64,000 nt of DNA, taken from Runella limosa DSM 17973 (GTDB lineage Bacteria; Bacteroidota; Bacteroidia; Cytophagales; Spirosomataceae). A model generated the notes under the pieces. It searched no databases. It worked only from the letters and a program-made list of their open reading frames with translations, and was not told the DNA's origin. Below, one piece after another: positions 34,440 to 45,797 of the stretch. The position numbers and the translations under genes are program-made. Position 1 is the first letter of the stretch. Every line of letters begins with the position of its first letter. The DNA lies in the NCBI RefSeq assembly GCF_000482465.1, contig NZ_KI519425.1, positions 6,890 through 70,889 on the forward strand, read 5' to 3'.

Positions 34440-34457
34440 ATAACAATTTCTTAACAA
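34440..34457 (+). promoter_or_regulatory. PhoP/PhoB-like box, two repeats
   Basis: ATAACAA-TTTC-TTAACAA: two 7-bp repeats with a 4-bp spacer, period 11. In Bacillus the PhoP box is TTAACA repeated with about 5-bp gaps, the same geometry. The same 17-mer core recurs at 36022 and, inverted, at 51712. Confidence 0.55.
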
Positions 34458-34682
34458 TCGGCGCACGCTTATCAAGCACATTTTTTCTTCGTTTGCGGTC
34501 GGTATATCCTCTTCTCAAAGTTGTTTTTCTTTCTTTATAAAAACTTTTTTATTTTTCATTCAAGTCGTAAATAATTGATTTTTAATTGTTTATAATTTGA
34601 ATTTTGTATTTTTTGAACGAATGCCTTGAGGTAGAAACTCGCATAAAGTCAGGACAAAATGTAAAGGGAATTGCTGCAAAAC

Positions 34683-34711
34683 ATAATATAAAATTAATGA
34701 TTTGGTAACAA
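34683..34711 (+). promoter_or_regulatory. PhoP/PhoB-like box, three repeats, porin promoter
   Basis: ATAATAT-AAAA-TTAATGA-TTTG-GTAACAA, a 7-4-7-4-7 pattern. Of this, 25 bp are identical to the site at 36288-36312. The -7 box TAATTTTG follows 31 bp later, so an activator bound here could contact RNA polymerase. Confidence 0.55.
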
Positions 34712-34742
34712 ACTTAATAATGTAGCAACATTTGGGAAACAG

Positions 34743-34750
34743 TAATTTTG
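34743..34750 (+). promoter_or_regulatory. -7 box of the porin gene
   Basis: TAATTTTG fits TAnnTTTG, 46 bp upstream of the ATG. The -33 position has no TTTG, as expected for an activator-dependent promoter. Confidence 0.5.
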
Positions 34751-34796
34751 CAGCGACAATTAACCCAAGACACCAATACAACTCTGACATCTGGAA

Positions 34797-36014
34797 ATGA
34801 AAAAGTACTTAGGAAGCGCTGCTTTCTTGGTGGGGCTATGCCTTGGCCAATCGTCTTATGCTCAGGTAGAAAAGCCCAAAGAAAGTACAGGGCTAAAACT
34901 AGATTTAGCAAAAAAATGGTTTGAACGGATTAGCCTTCGCGGGTATGCACAAGTCCGTTATAATCGCCTCTTTGAGACCAATTCCAAACTAAAATGCGAG
35001 CAATGTGACAAATCCTGGGGTGAGAACGGCGGCTTTTTTGTACGTCGTGGGCGGCTCATTTTTTCGGGCGATGTTTCCGATCGCTTGTACATTTACGTGC
35101 AGCCTGATTTTGCTTCTAATGTGAGCAATTCATTTCAACACAGTTTTCAGATTCGGGATGCGTATTTTGACTTAGCAGTTGATTCAAAAAAGGAATTTCG
35201 TTTTCGGCTTGGTCAAAGTAAAGTCCCGTACGGTTTTGAGAATATGCAATCTTCTCAAAATCGCCTTTCGCTTGATCGGGTAGATGCCCTCAACAGTTCG
35301 GTGGCCAACGAACGAGATTTGGGGGTGATGTTTTACTGGGCCAATGCCAACATCCGAGAGCGTTTTGCTTTTTTGGTAAAATCAGGCCTGAAAGGTAGCG
35401 GTGACTATGGCATTTTCGGGTTGGGTGTTTATAATGGTCAAACGGCTAACAAGGCCGAAGTCAACAATAACTCCCACGTTGTCGCCCGCCTCACTTATCC
35501 TTTTAAATTCAAAAATGGCCAGTACGTAGAAGCCAGTATCCAAGGATATACAGGAAAATATACCATTGAAAAAGATGCCGCCAATAAAGGTACCCAAACG
35601 TTGTTTGATGACCGTCGCGCAGCAGCTTCGTTGATTATTTATCCGCAACCTTTTGGCTTTCAAGCAGAGTATAACGTTGGACAGGGGCCTGAGTTTGACC
35701 CTGCCACGATGACTACCCAACAGAAAAAACTTTGGGGAGGTTATGCGCAAGTGATGTACCGTTATAAAAGCCTGAATCATCAGTTGATGCCTTTTGCTAA
35801 GTACCAATATTATCATGGCGGAAAGAAACAAGAGATAGATGCTCGCCGCTATATCGTAAATGACATAGAGCTGGGAGTCGAGTGGCAATGGAAAGATTAT
35901 TTTGAGCTAACGGCGCTTTCTACCATATCAGACCGCGTATTTGAAGATAGTAAATTACCCCAAAATCATCAGAAGGGGAGCTTGTTGCGGCTTCAGGCAC
36001 AGTTTAACTTTTAG
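34797..36014 (+). CDS. Phosphate-selective porin O/P family protein
   Basis: 405 residues with a signal peptide cleaved after YAQ (about residue 23). The barrel resembles OprO/OprP: LRGYAQVRYNRLF opens the first strands, GGFFVRRGRLIFSGDVSDRLYIYVQPDF follows, and the FRLGQSKVPYGFENMQSS stretch is the family signature. It ends in aromatic-terminated strands (LLRLQAQFNF), the usual Omp C-terminus. OprP binds phosphate through an arginine ladder; selectivity here is inferred. Two TTAACA-type boxes upstream and the downstream PiT permease support a phosphate role. A cysteine pair (LKCEQCDKSW) in the first third is unusual for a barrel loop and might bind metal. A strong terminator follows at 36113. 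Confidence 0.88.
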   Translation: MKKYLGSAAFLVGLCLGQSSYAQVEKPKESTGLKLDLAKKWFERISLRGYAQVRYNRLFETNSKLKCEQCDKSWGENGGFFVRRGRLIFSGDVSDRLYIYVQPDFASNVSNSFQHSFQIRDAYFDLAVDSKKEFRFRLGQSKVPYGFENMQSSQNRLSLDRVDALNSSVANERDLGVMFYWANANIRERFAFLVKSGLKGSGDYGIFGLGVYNGQTANKAEVNNNSHVVARLTYPFKFKNGQYVEASIQGYTGKYTIEKDAANKGTQTLFDDRRAAASLIIYPQPFGFQAEYNVGQGPEFDPATMTTQQKKLWGGYAQVMYRYKSLNHQLMPFAKYQYYHGGKKQEIDARRYIVNDIELGVEWQWKDYFELTALSTISDRVFEDSKLPQNHQKGSLLRLQAQFNF

Positions 36015-36021
36015 CGATTGC

Positions 36022-36039
36022 ATAACAATTTCTTAACAT
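36022..36039 (+). promoter_or_regulatory. PhoP/PhoB-like box just after the porin gene
   Basis: ATAACAA-TTTC-TTAACAT, 7-4-7, nearly identical to 34440-34457. It lies 8 bp after the porin stop and 245 bp before the next box, mirroring the spacing upstream of the porin gene. Confidence 0.5.
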
Positions 36040-36112
36040 TGGAGAGCGCGTCGCGTTTTAGCCCCATCACTTTTTTAGGTTAAGCTTTCATCTTTACTTT
36101 TGTGTCAGTGGT

Positions 36113-36152
36113 ACAAAAAGGGAAATAACATCATCCCTTTTTGTGCTTTTTT
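36113..36152 (+). terminator. Intrinsic terminator of the porin gene
   Basis: ACAAAAAGGGA (36113-36123) and TCCCTTTTTGT (36134-36144) form an 11-bp stem with a 10-nt loop, then GC and a run of six T. It separates the porin transcript from the DUF2490-PiT operon, so the latter needs its own promoter. Confidence 0.8.
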
Positions 36153-36283
36153 GTTTGTTAAAATGTTGATAATCAATAATTTTGTGGATGGTTCGGGTCT
36201 CTTGTGCCATTTTTTTTAGAAAATAGTTCGGGAGAAGTGTCTCAAAGTAAATACAACTCGCTGAAAACCTGACCTTTGAAAAA

Positions 36284-36312
36284 TTAACATAAAATTAATG
36301 ATTTGGTAACAA
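36284..36312 (+). promoter_or_regulatory. PhoP/PhoB-like box, three repeats, DUF2490-PiT promoter
   Basis: TTAACAT-AAAA-TTAATGA-TTTG-GTAACAA with strict 11-bp period. The following 90 bp align with the porin leader. The -7 position carries CCACTTTTG, a weaker match than in the porin copy. Confidence 0.55.
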
Positions 36313-36513
36313 ATGAAATTTTACAACATCCCCGCACTGACACCACTTTTGAATCGAAAATTGGCCAAAGACAGCAATAAAATTCTGACATTACCCTCAA
36401 AAAGAGACTGCTAAGTAAGAAACTTCGAGCCTGTTGTGCTTGAATTTAACAATTTGGTAATACTCGACACATACTTACTACACACTCTCATTCTTAATTT
36501 TGCACATCATTCA

Positions 36514-37425
36514 ATGACATCAATTCGTTGTTTGCTGTTCTGTACGTCAGAACACATTTTTTTACCGAACAGAACTTTCATTCTAAATTTTATCGGGGCG
36601 CTTTTGCTTATTATGGTTTCTACCTCCTTGCCATCAGTCTCACAAAGCCCACGACGCTATTATCACATTGCGAATGGTTGGACAGATGTGAACATCTCGG
36701 GGAAAATCGCGGGAAAATTTTCTTGGCAGTTAGAAAACCAGCATCGTCGTCAGGATATGCAAGGAGAGTATAAGTCTGAAACAACCACGGGCAACCCTTA
36801 CAACAACCTTAATCAGCACGTTTTTCGCCCATTTATTCATTACCAACTTAATCCTAATGTTCGATTTTCGTTGATGCCTTTCGGATGGATTGGTTCCAAT
36901 CGTTTTGCGGAAGGAAAACCGTTTGCATTTTTCTCTGAATTGCGCGTGTCACCGCAAGTCATTCTTACCCAAAACCTAGGACGCCTTCGGGTTGACCACC
37001 GTTTTCGCTACGAGTTTCGTTGGCTTGGCAAAAACCAAGACCTGAACGACAAATCATTTGTGTATGGCGGCGATTATTCCGAAACGAATTACCGTGAGCG
37101 TTTTCGCTATCAAGCCAAGTTGACCTTGCCGCTCAATAAGGCCCAAATGGGAGACAAAACCCTTTATGCGCAGGCCTACAATGAGCTTTTCTTGAATACG
37201 GGAAAGAATATCAGCAACCTAAATTTGTTTGACCAAAATCGTGTGTTGATTGGGTTTGGTTATCGACTCAACCATCATTATAGCGTGGAAGCATCGTACA
37301 TGCAACAAACCATTTTTAGATTTAACAATACCGATAAGAACAACGTCGATTTGAATAATATTTTGCAACTGAATTTTGTACTTTCCAATGTGGAGTCGCT
37401 TTTTAAAAAGACGGCGGCTCATTAA
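36514..37425 (+). CDS. DUF2490 outer-membrane beta-barrel protein
   Basis: 303 residues from ATG 36514. The N-terminus is a long-n-region signal peptide (hydrophobic FIGALLLIMVSTSL, cleavage near SVSQ). An in-frame GTG at 36436 would add 26 residues with no benefit to the signal. The mature part is beta-strand rich with DVNISGKIAGKFSWQLENQHR, a DUF2490-type opening, then many alternating strands (VDHRFRYEFRW, VEASYMQQTIFRF) and a terminal LQLNFVLSNV strand. Function is unknown, but the PiT phosphate permease gene begins 22 bp downstream, so they form one operon. A second DUF2490 gene lies at the end of the polyphosphate cluster (45797-46456). Confidence 0.82.
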   Translation: MTSIRCLLFCTSEHIFLPNRTFILNFIGALLLIMVSTSLPSVSQSPRRYYHIANGWTDVNISGKIAGKFSWQLENQHRRQDMQGEYKSETTTGNPYNNLNQHVFRPFIHYQLNPNVRFSLMPFGWIGSNRFAEGKPFAFFSELRVSPQVILTQNLGRLRVDHRFRYEFRWLGKNQDLNDKSFVYGGDYSETNYRERFRYQAKLTLPLNKAQMGDKTLYAQAYNELFLNTGKNISNLNLFDQNRVLIGFGYRLNHHYSVEASYMQQTIFRFNNTDKNNVDLNNILQLNFVLSNVESLFKKTAAH

Positions 37426-37446
37426 TTCACTTTTATTTCTAAAATC

Positions 37447-38868
37447 ATGTTTGGCTTAGAAACTGACATCTTCATCCTCCTGTTTATCTGTATCTTGTGC
37501 GCTTGCGCCTTTGAGTTTGTGAATGGTTTTCACGACACTGCCAATGCCGTGGCTACCGTTATTTATACCAACTCACTCAAGCCAACAACGGCGGTAGTGT
37601 GGTCGGGATTTTGTAACTTTTTAGGAGTAATCTTAGGAGGGATTGCCGTAGCCATGGGTATCGTCAACTTGCTGCCCGTGGAGCTACTGATAGATCAAAA
37701 TATCTACCATAGTATTGCCATGGTGTTAGCGCTGCTGTTGAGTGCTATCATCTGGAACTTTGGTACGTGGTATTTTGGATTGCCTGCATCCAGTTCGCAC
37801 ACCTTGATTGGGTCGATTTTGGGGGTTGGTTTGGCGTTTTCGATGATGCCCGAGGCTGCCGACGGCGCAGGGGTTAACTGGACCAAAGCGACCGAAATCT
37901 TCGCTTCCTTGTTGCTTTCTCCGTTGGTGGGTTTCAGTTTGGCGGTTGTGTTGATGTTTGCGTTGCGTCGTGCGTTGAATAAGGAAGCCCGCGAGCAGGT
38001 GTTTAGCGAACCAAAGAAAACCCAAGAACCTCCAACTTGGATTCGTGCAATTTTGATTTTGACTTGTACGGGCGTGAGCTTTTTTCACGGAAACAACGAC
38101 GGCCAAAAAGGAGTCGGTTTGGTGATGTTGATTTTGATTGGGGTTGTACCTGCTTATTTTTCGCTGAACGACCAGATTGACCCACGCATGGTAAAAGGCA
38201 ACTTGATGACGATTGAACAAACGGTGAGTAAAATTGATACTACACTGCTCGGCATTGAAGACAAAAAGCGTTTGGCAAAAGTCAATGGTAGCACCGAAGA
38301 TTTATTGAAAGTGATTGCCGCAGCTGACTCGGCGGGGCATATTGAACCCAACGCACGCCTAGAAGCTCGTCGTGATATTTTGGTGATTAACAGCAGCTTA
38401 AAGAAATTGATGGATAGCGAGTCGGTGAGCATGAGTGATCAAGACAAAAAGACGATTAAAGAAAGTATGGACGAGAAAAAAGGGCTTCGTCGTCTGACTG
38501 ATTATGCGCCGTTTTGGGTAGTATTGATGATTTCTCTTTCATTGGGACTAGGTACAATGGTTGGCTGGAAGCGTATCGTAGTGACAGTTGGTGAGAAAAT
38601 CGGTAAGTCGCACTTGACGTATGCACAAGGTGCTTCGGCCGAATTGGTGGCAAGCTTGGGTATCGGAATCGCCTCGGGCTTTGGATTGCCAGTGAGTACG
38701 ACCCACATGCTTTCGTCGGGGATTGCGGGTACGATGGTGGCCAGTAAAGGGATTAAAAACCTCCAAGCCAAAACCGTGCGTAATATCTTGATGGCTTGGG
38801 TGCTTACTTTGCCCGTCTCTATTTTCTTGTCATTTACCTTGTATGTCTTTTTCCGTTGGATTTTCTAA
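37447..38868 (+). CDS. pit: Low-affinity inorganic phosphate transporter, PiT family
   Basis: 473 residues with about ten membrane helices in two halves. The duplicated PiT signatures are GFHDTANAVATVIYTNSL near residues 27-44 and FFHGNNDGQKGVGL near 213-226; PASSSHTLIGS and PVSTTHMLSSG are the matching inner repeats. A hydrophilic cytoplasmic loop of about 110 residues (roughly 240-350) separates the halves. PiT proteins import metal-phosphate complexes with protons or sodium. The gene is the second of the DUF2490-pit operon under a TTAACA-type box. A terminator stem follows at 38891. Confidence 0.95.
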   Translation: MFGLETDIFILLFICILCACAFEFVNGFHDTANAVATVIYTNSLKPTTAVVWSGFCNFLGVILGGIAVAMGIVNLLPVELLIDQNIYHSIAMVLALLLSAIIWNFGTWYFGLPASSSHTLIGSILGVGLAFSMMPEAADGAGVNWTKATEIFASLLLSPLVGFSLAVVLMFALRRALNKEAREQVFSEPKKTQEPPTWIRAILILTCTGVSFFHGNNDGQKGVGLVMLILIGVVPAYFSLNDQIDPRMVKGNLMTIEQTVSKIDTTLLGIEDKKRLAKVNGSTEDLLKVIAAADSAGHIEPNARLEARRDILVINSSLKKLMDSESVSMSDQDKKTIKESMDEKKGLRRLTDYAPFWVVLMISLSLGLGTMVGWKRIVVTVGEKIGKSHLTYAQGASAELVASLGIGIASGFGLPVSTTHMLSSGIAGTMVASKGIKNLQAKTVRNILMAWVLTLPVSIFLSFTLYVFFRWIF

Positions 38869-38890
38869 GCTAAATAGCTTATAATAAAGG

Positions 38891-38927
38891 ACGCTGACAG
38901 TATTTTTGAGCTGTCAGCGTTTTTTTA
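38891..38927 (+). terminator. Intrinsic terminator of the DUF2490-pit operon
   Basis: ACGCTGACAG (38891-38900) and CTGTCAGCGT (38911-38920) make a perfect 10-bp stem followed by seven T. Confidence 0.9.
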
Positions 38928-39030
38928 TGATATAGAACCAATGCAACATTTCAGCAACTTTTAGCGTTAAAGTTTAGCAGAAAAAAACGATTTCGTTAAA
39001 TTAGCCGCTTACGTTTTGTCCCGATCGCTT

Positions 39031-41058
39031 ATGCAAAAGCATTTCTTTATATCCAGTTTGGCCTTTGTGGGTTGCTTGACCCTCTTCACGGCTTGTAACT
39101 CTACCCAGTCAATGTTTAAGGAGGGTATTTCTAAGTTTGACAAAGGGGAATATGAGTTGGCTATCAAAGACCTCCGCACTGTTGCAAATGCAAACTACGA
39201 ACCCTCGCGTACCAACTACTTATTGGCCGAATCGTACCGTTTGTCCAACCGTTTTGAGTTAGCCGCACCCTACTACAAAAAGGCGTTGGAAGCGGGCAAT
39301 CCCGACCCCGAAATCCCTTTCCACTACGCGTATATGCTCAAAGCCTCGGGCGAGTACGTGGAGGCAGCCAAACAATTGGAGAAATATTTGGCCAGTAATC
39401 CCACCAACAAAGTAAATGTAGAAAAGGCCAATCGGGAGCTATACACGCTGCGTTCGATTGACGTTTTGCGGGACAAAAAGACGTTTTATCGCGTTCAAAA
39501 CCTCGAAAAACTGAATACTGCTGGCGGGGAATATGGCCCTTTCGTAAAAGATGGAAACTTGATTTTTGCCTCGACTCGAAAAAATACCACTTACAGAACA
39601 AATGGTATGCCGATGGTGGGGATTTATAAAGTAAAACTGGCCGACGAATATGCCGAAACCGCAGGTGAAGCAGAGCCGTTTAGCCCTGCGTCTTTCTTGG
39701 AGGGTGTCAACGAAGCCGACGTGACTTTTACCAAAGATGGTAAAACTGTCGTGTTTTCGCGCGCCAACACGGGGGGCAAAAAAGGAACAGCTGATTGTGA
39801 TTTGTATTTGAGCCGTTTGGTGAGTGGAAAATGGTCAGAACCGCGAATGATTCCCGTGAGCGACTCTGCTTCGTGGGATGCTAACCCTGCTTTCTCGCGC
39901 GATGGGCGCACGTTGTATTTCTGCTCTAATCGCCCAGGTGGAGTGGGAGGAATTGACATTTATCGGGCCAACATGGATGCCTCGGGGCGTTTTAGTAAAC
40001 CCGTCAACATGGGTAAAGACATCAATACGCCAGGTGATGAAATGTTTCCATACGTAGGCCCCGATTCAAAACTTTATTTCTCGTCGGATGGCCATCCAGG
40101 ACTAGGGAAATTGGACGTGTTTGTCGCTACTCGTTCGCAAGGAGTGATTACAATCGAAAACCTTGGCCCACCAATCAATACCCGTTTCGATGATTTTGGA
40201 ATGGTGTACATTGATGATGAAATGCGTTTTGGCTTTTTTGCGTCCAACCGTACAGGCGGAAAAGGCGACGATGACATTTATCTTTTTGAGGATGAAAGTG
40301 TGGGATTGGATTCAACGCAGTTGGCCGAATTGGAAAAATTGCCGATTGATGACCCGCGCCGCCGTACCGTTGGTAAACCAGAACCTCCCAAAATCGTTAA
40401 TTATTTTTTGGCAGGAACGGTAAGCTCAAATGATACGCCTGCTGCAACGCTCGATTCGGCAGTGGTGAAAATGTACGAAGTAAGCTCGGATAGCTTGGTA
40501 GGACAAGGAATCAGTCGCGATGGGGGGATTTTTGGAACGTTCCCCTTGGAAGAAGGCAAAGATTATACGCTTTTGATTGAACGTAAAGGTTATATTACAA
40601 AACGCGATGCTTTCTCGATGGCTGGAAAAGGCATCCCGCAGATTTTCCGTAAAAAACTAACGATGGATACGACGTTTTACGTGGCTTTCAAACTCGACCG
40701 TTTGGCGCTAAACAAGACGTTTGTACTCGAAAATATTTACTATGACTTGGATAAGTTCAATATCCGCGCCGATGCTGCCGTAGAGCTTGACAAGCTGGTT
40801 CAGATTTTGAAAGACAACCCAACGGTAAAAATTGAATTGAGCTCTCACACGGACGACCGTTCTTCGGATGCGTACAACAACAAACTTTCTCAAAATCGTG
40901 CGCAGTCGGCCGTTGATTATATTGTGTTAAAAGGCATTGAAAAAGACCGATTGGTGGCCAAAGGATACGGTGAAACGCGCTTGATTATCAAGAAAGCACA
41001 AACCGAAGAAGAACACCAAAAGAACCGCCGTACTGAGTTTACTATTTTGAGTTACTAA
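39031..41058 (+). CDS. porE: PorE-like OmpA-family lipoprotein (TPR, propeller, CRD, OmpA)
   Basis: 675 residues from ATG 39031 (MQKHFFISS); an upstream in-frame TTG is ignored. Residues 1-22 are a lipoprotein signal with lipobox LFTAC. TPR-like helices span about 25-140. A PD40-type beta-propeller follows (about 160-410, with repeats such as PAFSRDGRTLYFCSNRPGG and MFPYVGPDSKLYFSSDGHPG). A carboxypeptidase-regulatory-like fold lies at about 455-545. The C-terminal OmpA domain is at about 560-675 (IYYDLDKFNIRADAAVELDKL, ELSSHTDDRSSDAYN, NRRTEFTI). This order is that of PorE, which anchors the type IX secretion complex to peptidoglycan. The presence of T9SS substrates in the window agrees. OmpA-WD40 paralogues are common in Bacteroidota, so orthology is likely but not certain. 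Confidence 0.8.
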   Translation: MQKHFFISSLAFVGCLTLFTACNSTQSMFKEGISKFDKGEYELAIKDLRTVANANYEPSRTNYLLAESYRLSNRFELAAPYYKKALEAGNPDPEIPFHYAYMLKASGEYVEAAKQLEKYLASNPTNKVNVEKANRELYTLRSIDVLRDKKTFYRVQNLEKLNTAGGEYGPFVKDGNLIFASTRKNTTYRTNGMPMVGIYKVKLADEYAETAGEAEPFSPASFLEGVNEADVTFTKDGKTVVFSRANTGGKKGTADCDLYLSRLVSGKWSEPRMIPVSDSASWDANPAFSRDGRTLYFCSNRPGGVGGIDIYRANMDASGRFSKPVNMGKDINTPGDEMFPYVGPDSKLYFSSDGHPGLGKLDVFVATRSQGVITIENLGPPINTRFDDFGMVYIDDEMRFGFFASNRTGGKGDDDIYLFEDESVGLDSTQLAELEKLPIDDPRRRTVGKPEPPKIVNYFLAGTVSSNDTPAATLDSAVVKMYEVSSDSLVGQGISRDGGIFGTFPLEEGKDYTLLIERKGYITKRDAFSMAGKGIPQIFRKKLTMDTTFYVAFKLDRLALNKTFVLENIYYDLDKFNIRADAAVELDKLVQILKDNPTVKIELSSHTDDRSSDAYNNKLSQNRAQSAVDYIVLKGIEKDRLVAKGYGETRLIIKKAQTEEEHQKNRRTEFTILSY

Positions 41059-41092
41059 GCAGTAAACGGTTAGCTGTTATTGGCAAACCAAC

Positions 41093-41126
41093 AAAAAAGC
41101 CCAACTCCGAGGAGTTGGGCTTTTTT
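41093..41126. terminator. Bidirectional intrinsic terminator
   Basis: An A-run, then GCCCAACTCC-GA-GGAGTTGGGC (41099-41120), then six T. The perfect 10-bp stem serves the porE-like gene and the convergent beta-galactosidase gene. Confidence 0.9.
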
Positions 41127-41134
41127 GTTGCGCG

Positions 41135-41154
41135 TCGGGTTGTGAGCAACCCGA
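41135..41154. repeat. TGAG-loop hairpin, extended 8-bp stem
   Basis: TCGGGTTG-TGAG-CAACCCGA is perfectly paired. It lies directly beside the bidirectional terminator in the 107-bp gap between convergent genes. Confidence 0.75.
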
Positions 41155-41165
41155 CCACTACCATA

Positions 41166-44552
<3,387 letters not shown>

Positions 44553-44829
44553 TCAAAAGCGGTTAGATTCAAGAAACGCTAGTCAAGAATAAAATAAAAA
44601 ACCTTGTTTTAGGCAAAATCGACTGATTTTCAGTGTTTTGTTTTTTCTAAAAAAAGGGGCAGCGTCATCATTGGTTAATGAATAATTTACAAAATAAAGG
44701 CTCTTTGGGCAGAACCAATAAGAATAAAACGAAAAAAGAAGCGTAAATATTGGGTACTCGTTTTACCCTACCTGCTTTCTTGAATGGAATCCGCTCGCAA
44801 ATTTCAATCATTCTAACCTCAAATGTATC

Positions 44830-45603
44830 ATGCTTTTAGCCGTTGATGTAGGCAATACTGACACCGTTTTTGGCGTATGGCAAAACGATGAATGGACGCA
44901 TATTTTTCGGGTACGTTCGCTCACTGATGAAGGAGCACCTCACTACGAAACCAAACTCCGCCTTCATTTTTTAGAGGCAAATTTGTTGATTTCGGACGTA
45001 CAAACGACGGTGTTGAGTAGTGTCGTACCACCGTTGACGCCCGTTTTGCGCACCATGTTGTCGGGCCTTTTTGGGATGCCGCCCGTGGTCGTCGGGCCAG
45101 AGGTGTATCCTGGGCTAAAAGTAGAAATTGATCACCCACATGAAATAGGGAGCGATTTGGTGGCCAATGCGGTGGCTGCTTACACCAAATACGGACGGAA
45201 TGCGGTGGTGGTGGATTTTGGTACGGCGCTTACGTTTACGACAGTTTCGGGCGACGGACGGATTTTGGGCGTGGCCATTGCTCCAGGACTAAAAACGGCC
45301 GTAAAAGCTTTGTTTTCAAACACGGCCCAGCTCCCCGAAGTGCCCCTCAAATTGCCCGAATCGGCCATTGGTAAAAACACCACACACGCGATTCAGGCGG
45401 GGATATTGCTGGGGTATGAGAGTTTGGTACGCGGAATGATTACGCGGATTCGGCGGGAGCTCGACGGCGACTGTATCGCCCTAGCGACGGGTGGTCTTTC
45501 GTCGATTATTGATACCCTTCACGGGGAGTTTGTAGAAGTAAACCGCAGCCTCACCCTCGATGGCTTGCGCATCATTGGGGAGCGCGTATCTGGGCTTTCT
45601 TAA
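44830..45603 (+). CDS. coaX: Type III pantothenate kinase
   Basis: 257 residues. Phosphorylates pantothenate, the first step of coenzyme A synthesis. ASKHA-fold motifs are present: DVGNTDTVFGVW at 5-16 (phosphate 1), the central GSDLVANAVAAYTKYG with the catalytic Asp, VVDFGTALTFTTV (phosphate 2) and the late ATGGLSSI (adenosine). Type III enzymes are ATP-dependent and feedback-resistant, and are common in Bacteroidota. It is monocistronic. A MITE-like palindromic element starts only 8 bp after the stop codon. The 280-bp upstream gap (44550-44829) shows AT-rich sequence and nothing recognisable. Confidence 0.95.
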   Translation: MLLAVDVGNTDTVFGVWQNDEWTHIFRVRSLTDEGAPHYETKLRLHFLEANLLISDVQTTVLSSVVPPLTPVLRTMLSGLFGMPPVVVGPEVYPGLKVEIDHPHEIGSDLVANAVAAYTKYGRNAVVVDFGTALTFTTVSGDGRILGVAIAPGLKTAVKALFSNTAQLPEVPLKLPESAIGKNTTHAIQAGILLGYESLVRGMITRIRRELDGDCIALATGGLSSIIDTLHGEFVEVNRSLTLDGLRIIGERVSGLS

Positions 45604-45611
45604 TGGGTGTA

Positions 45612-45797
45612 GAGAGGTTGTCTCAAAAGTCTTGTATCACCAAATTATCTTCGGTGTCTGTTCAACCTCACCCCCTAAATCCCCCTCTCCTTTCTGGAGA
45701 TGGGGACTTTTTAAGCCCTTCTCATGGAAGGAGAAGGGTTGGGATGAGGTTGAATCCAAAGAATATTTTGTGACCTGTTACTTTTTGGACAACCTCT
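45612..45797. mobile_element. MITE-like palindromic element
   Basis: The ends are imperfect inverted repeats: AGAGGTTGTCTCAAAAGT from 45613 against the complement of the sequence ending at 45797 (AGAGGTTGTCCAAAAAGT), 16 of 18 matching. The pairing continues inward with interruptions over the whole element, through CAACCTCACCCC and its partner GGGATGAGGTTG. The centre has smaller hairpins (CCCCCTCTCC and GAGAAGGGTTGGG). TA dinucleotides border both ends (45610-45611 and 45798-45799), compatible with a TA target duplication. There is no coding capacity. It lies between coaX and the stop codon of the DUF2490 gene. Confidence 0.65.

Larger units (their letters stand above)
34439..34796 (+). other. 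358-bp regulatory region upstream of the phosphate-type porin
   Basis: No ORF or RNA gene is recognised. The region begins with a two-repeat PhoP-like box (34440-34457), holds AT-rich sequence, then a three-repeat box (34683-34711), a -7 element TAATTTTG (34743-34750) and a leader of about 40 nt. The part 34686-34796 is visibly homologous to 36286-36400. Confidence 0.7.
36015..36513 (+). other. 499-bp intergenic region before the DUF2490-PiT operon
   Basis: The region contains a two-repeat PhoP-like box (36022-36039), a terminator (36113-36152), an AT-rich middle, a three-repeat box (36284-36312) and a duplicated promoter-leader (to about 36400). Reading frames here are short and lack coding character; an in-frame GTG at 36436 could extend the DUF2490 gene but is not favoured. 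Confidence 0.65.
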
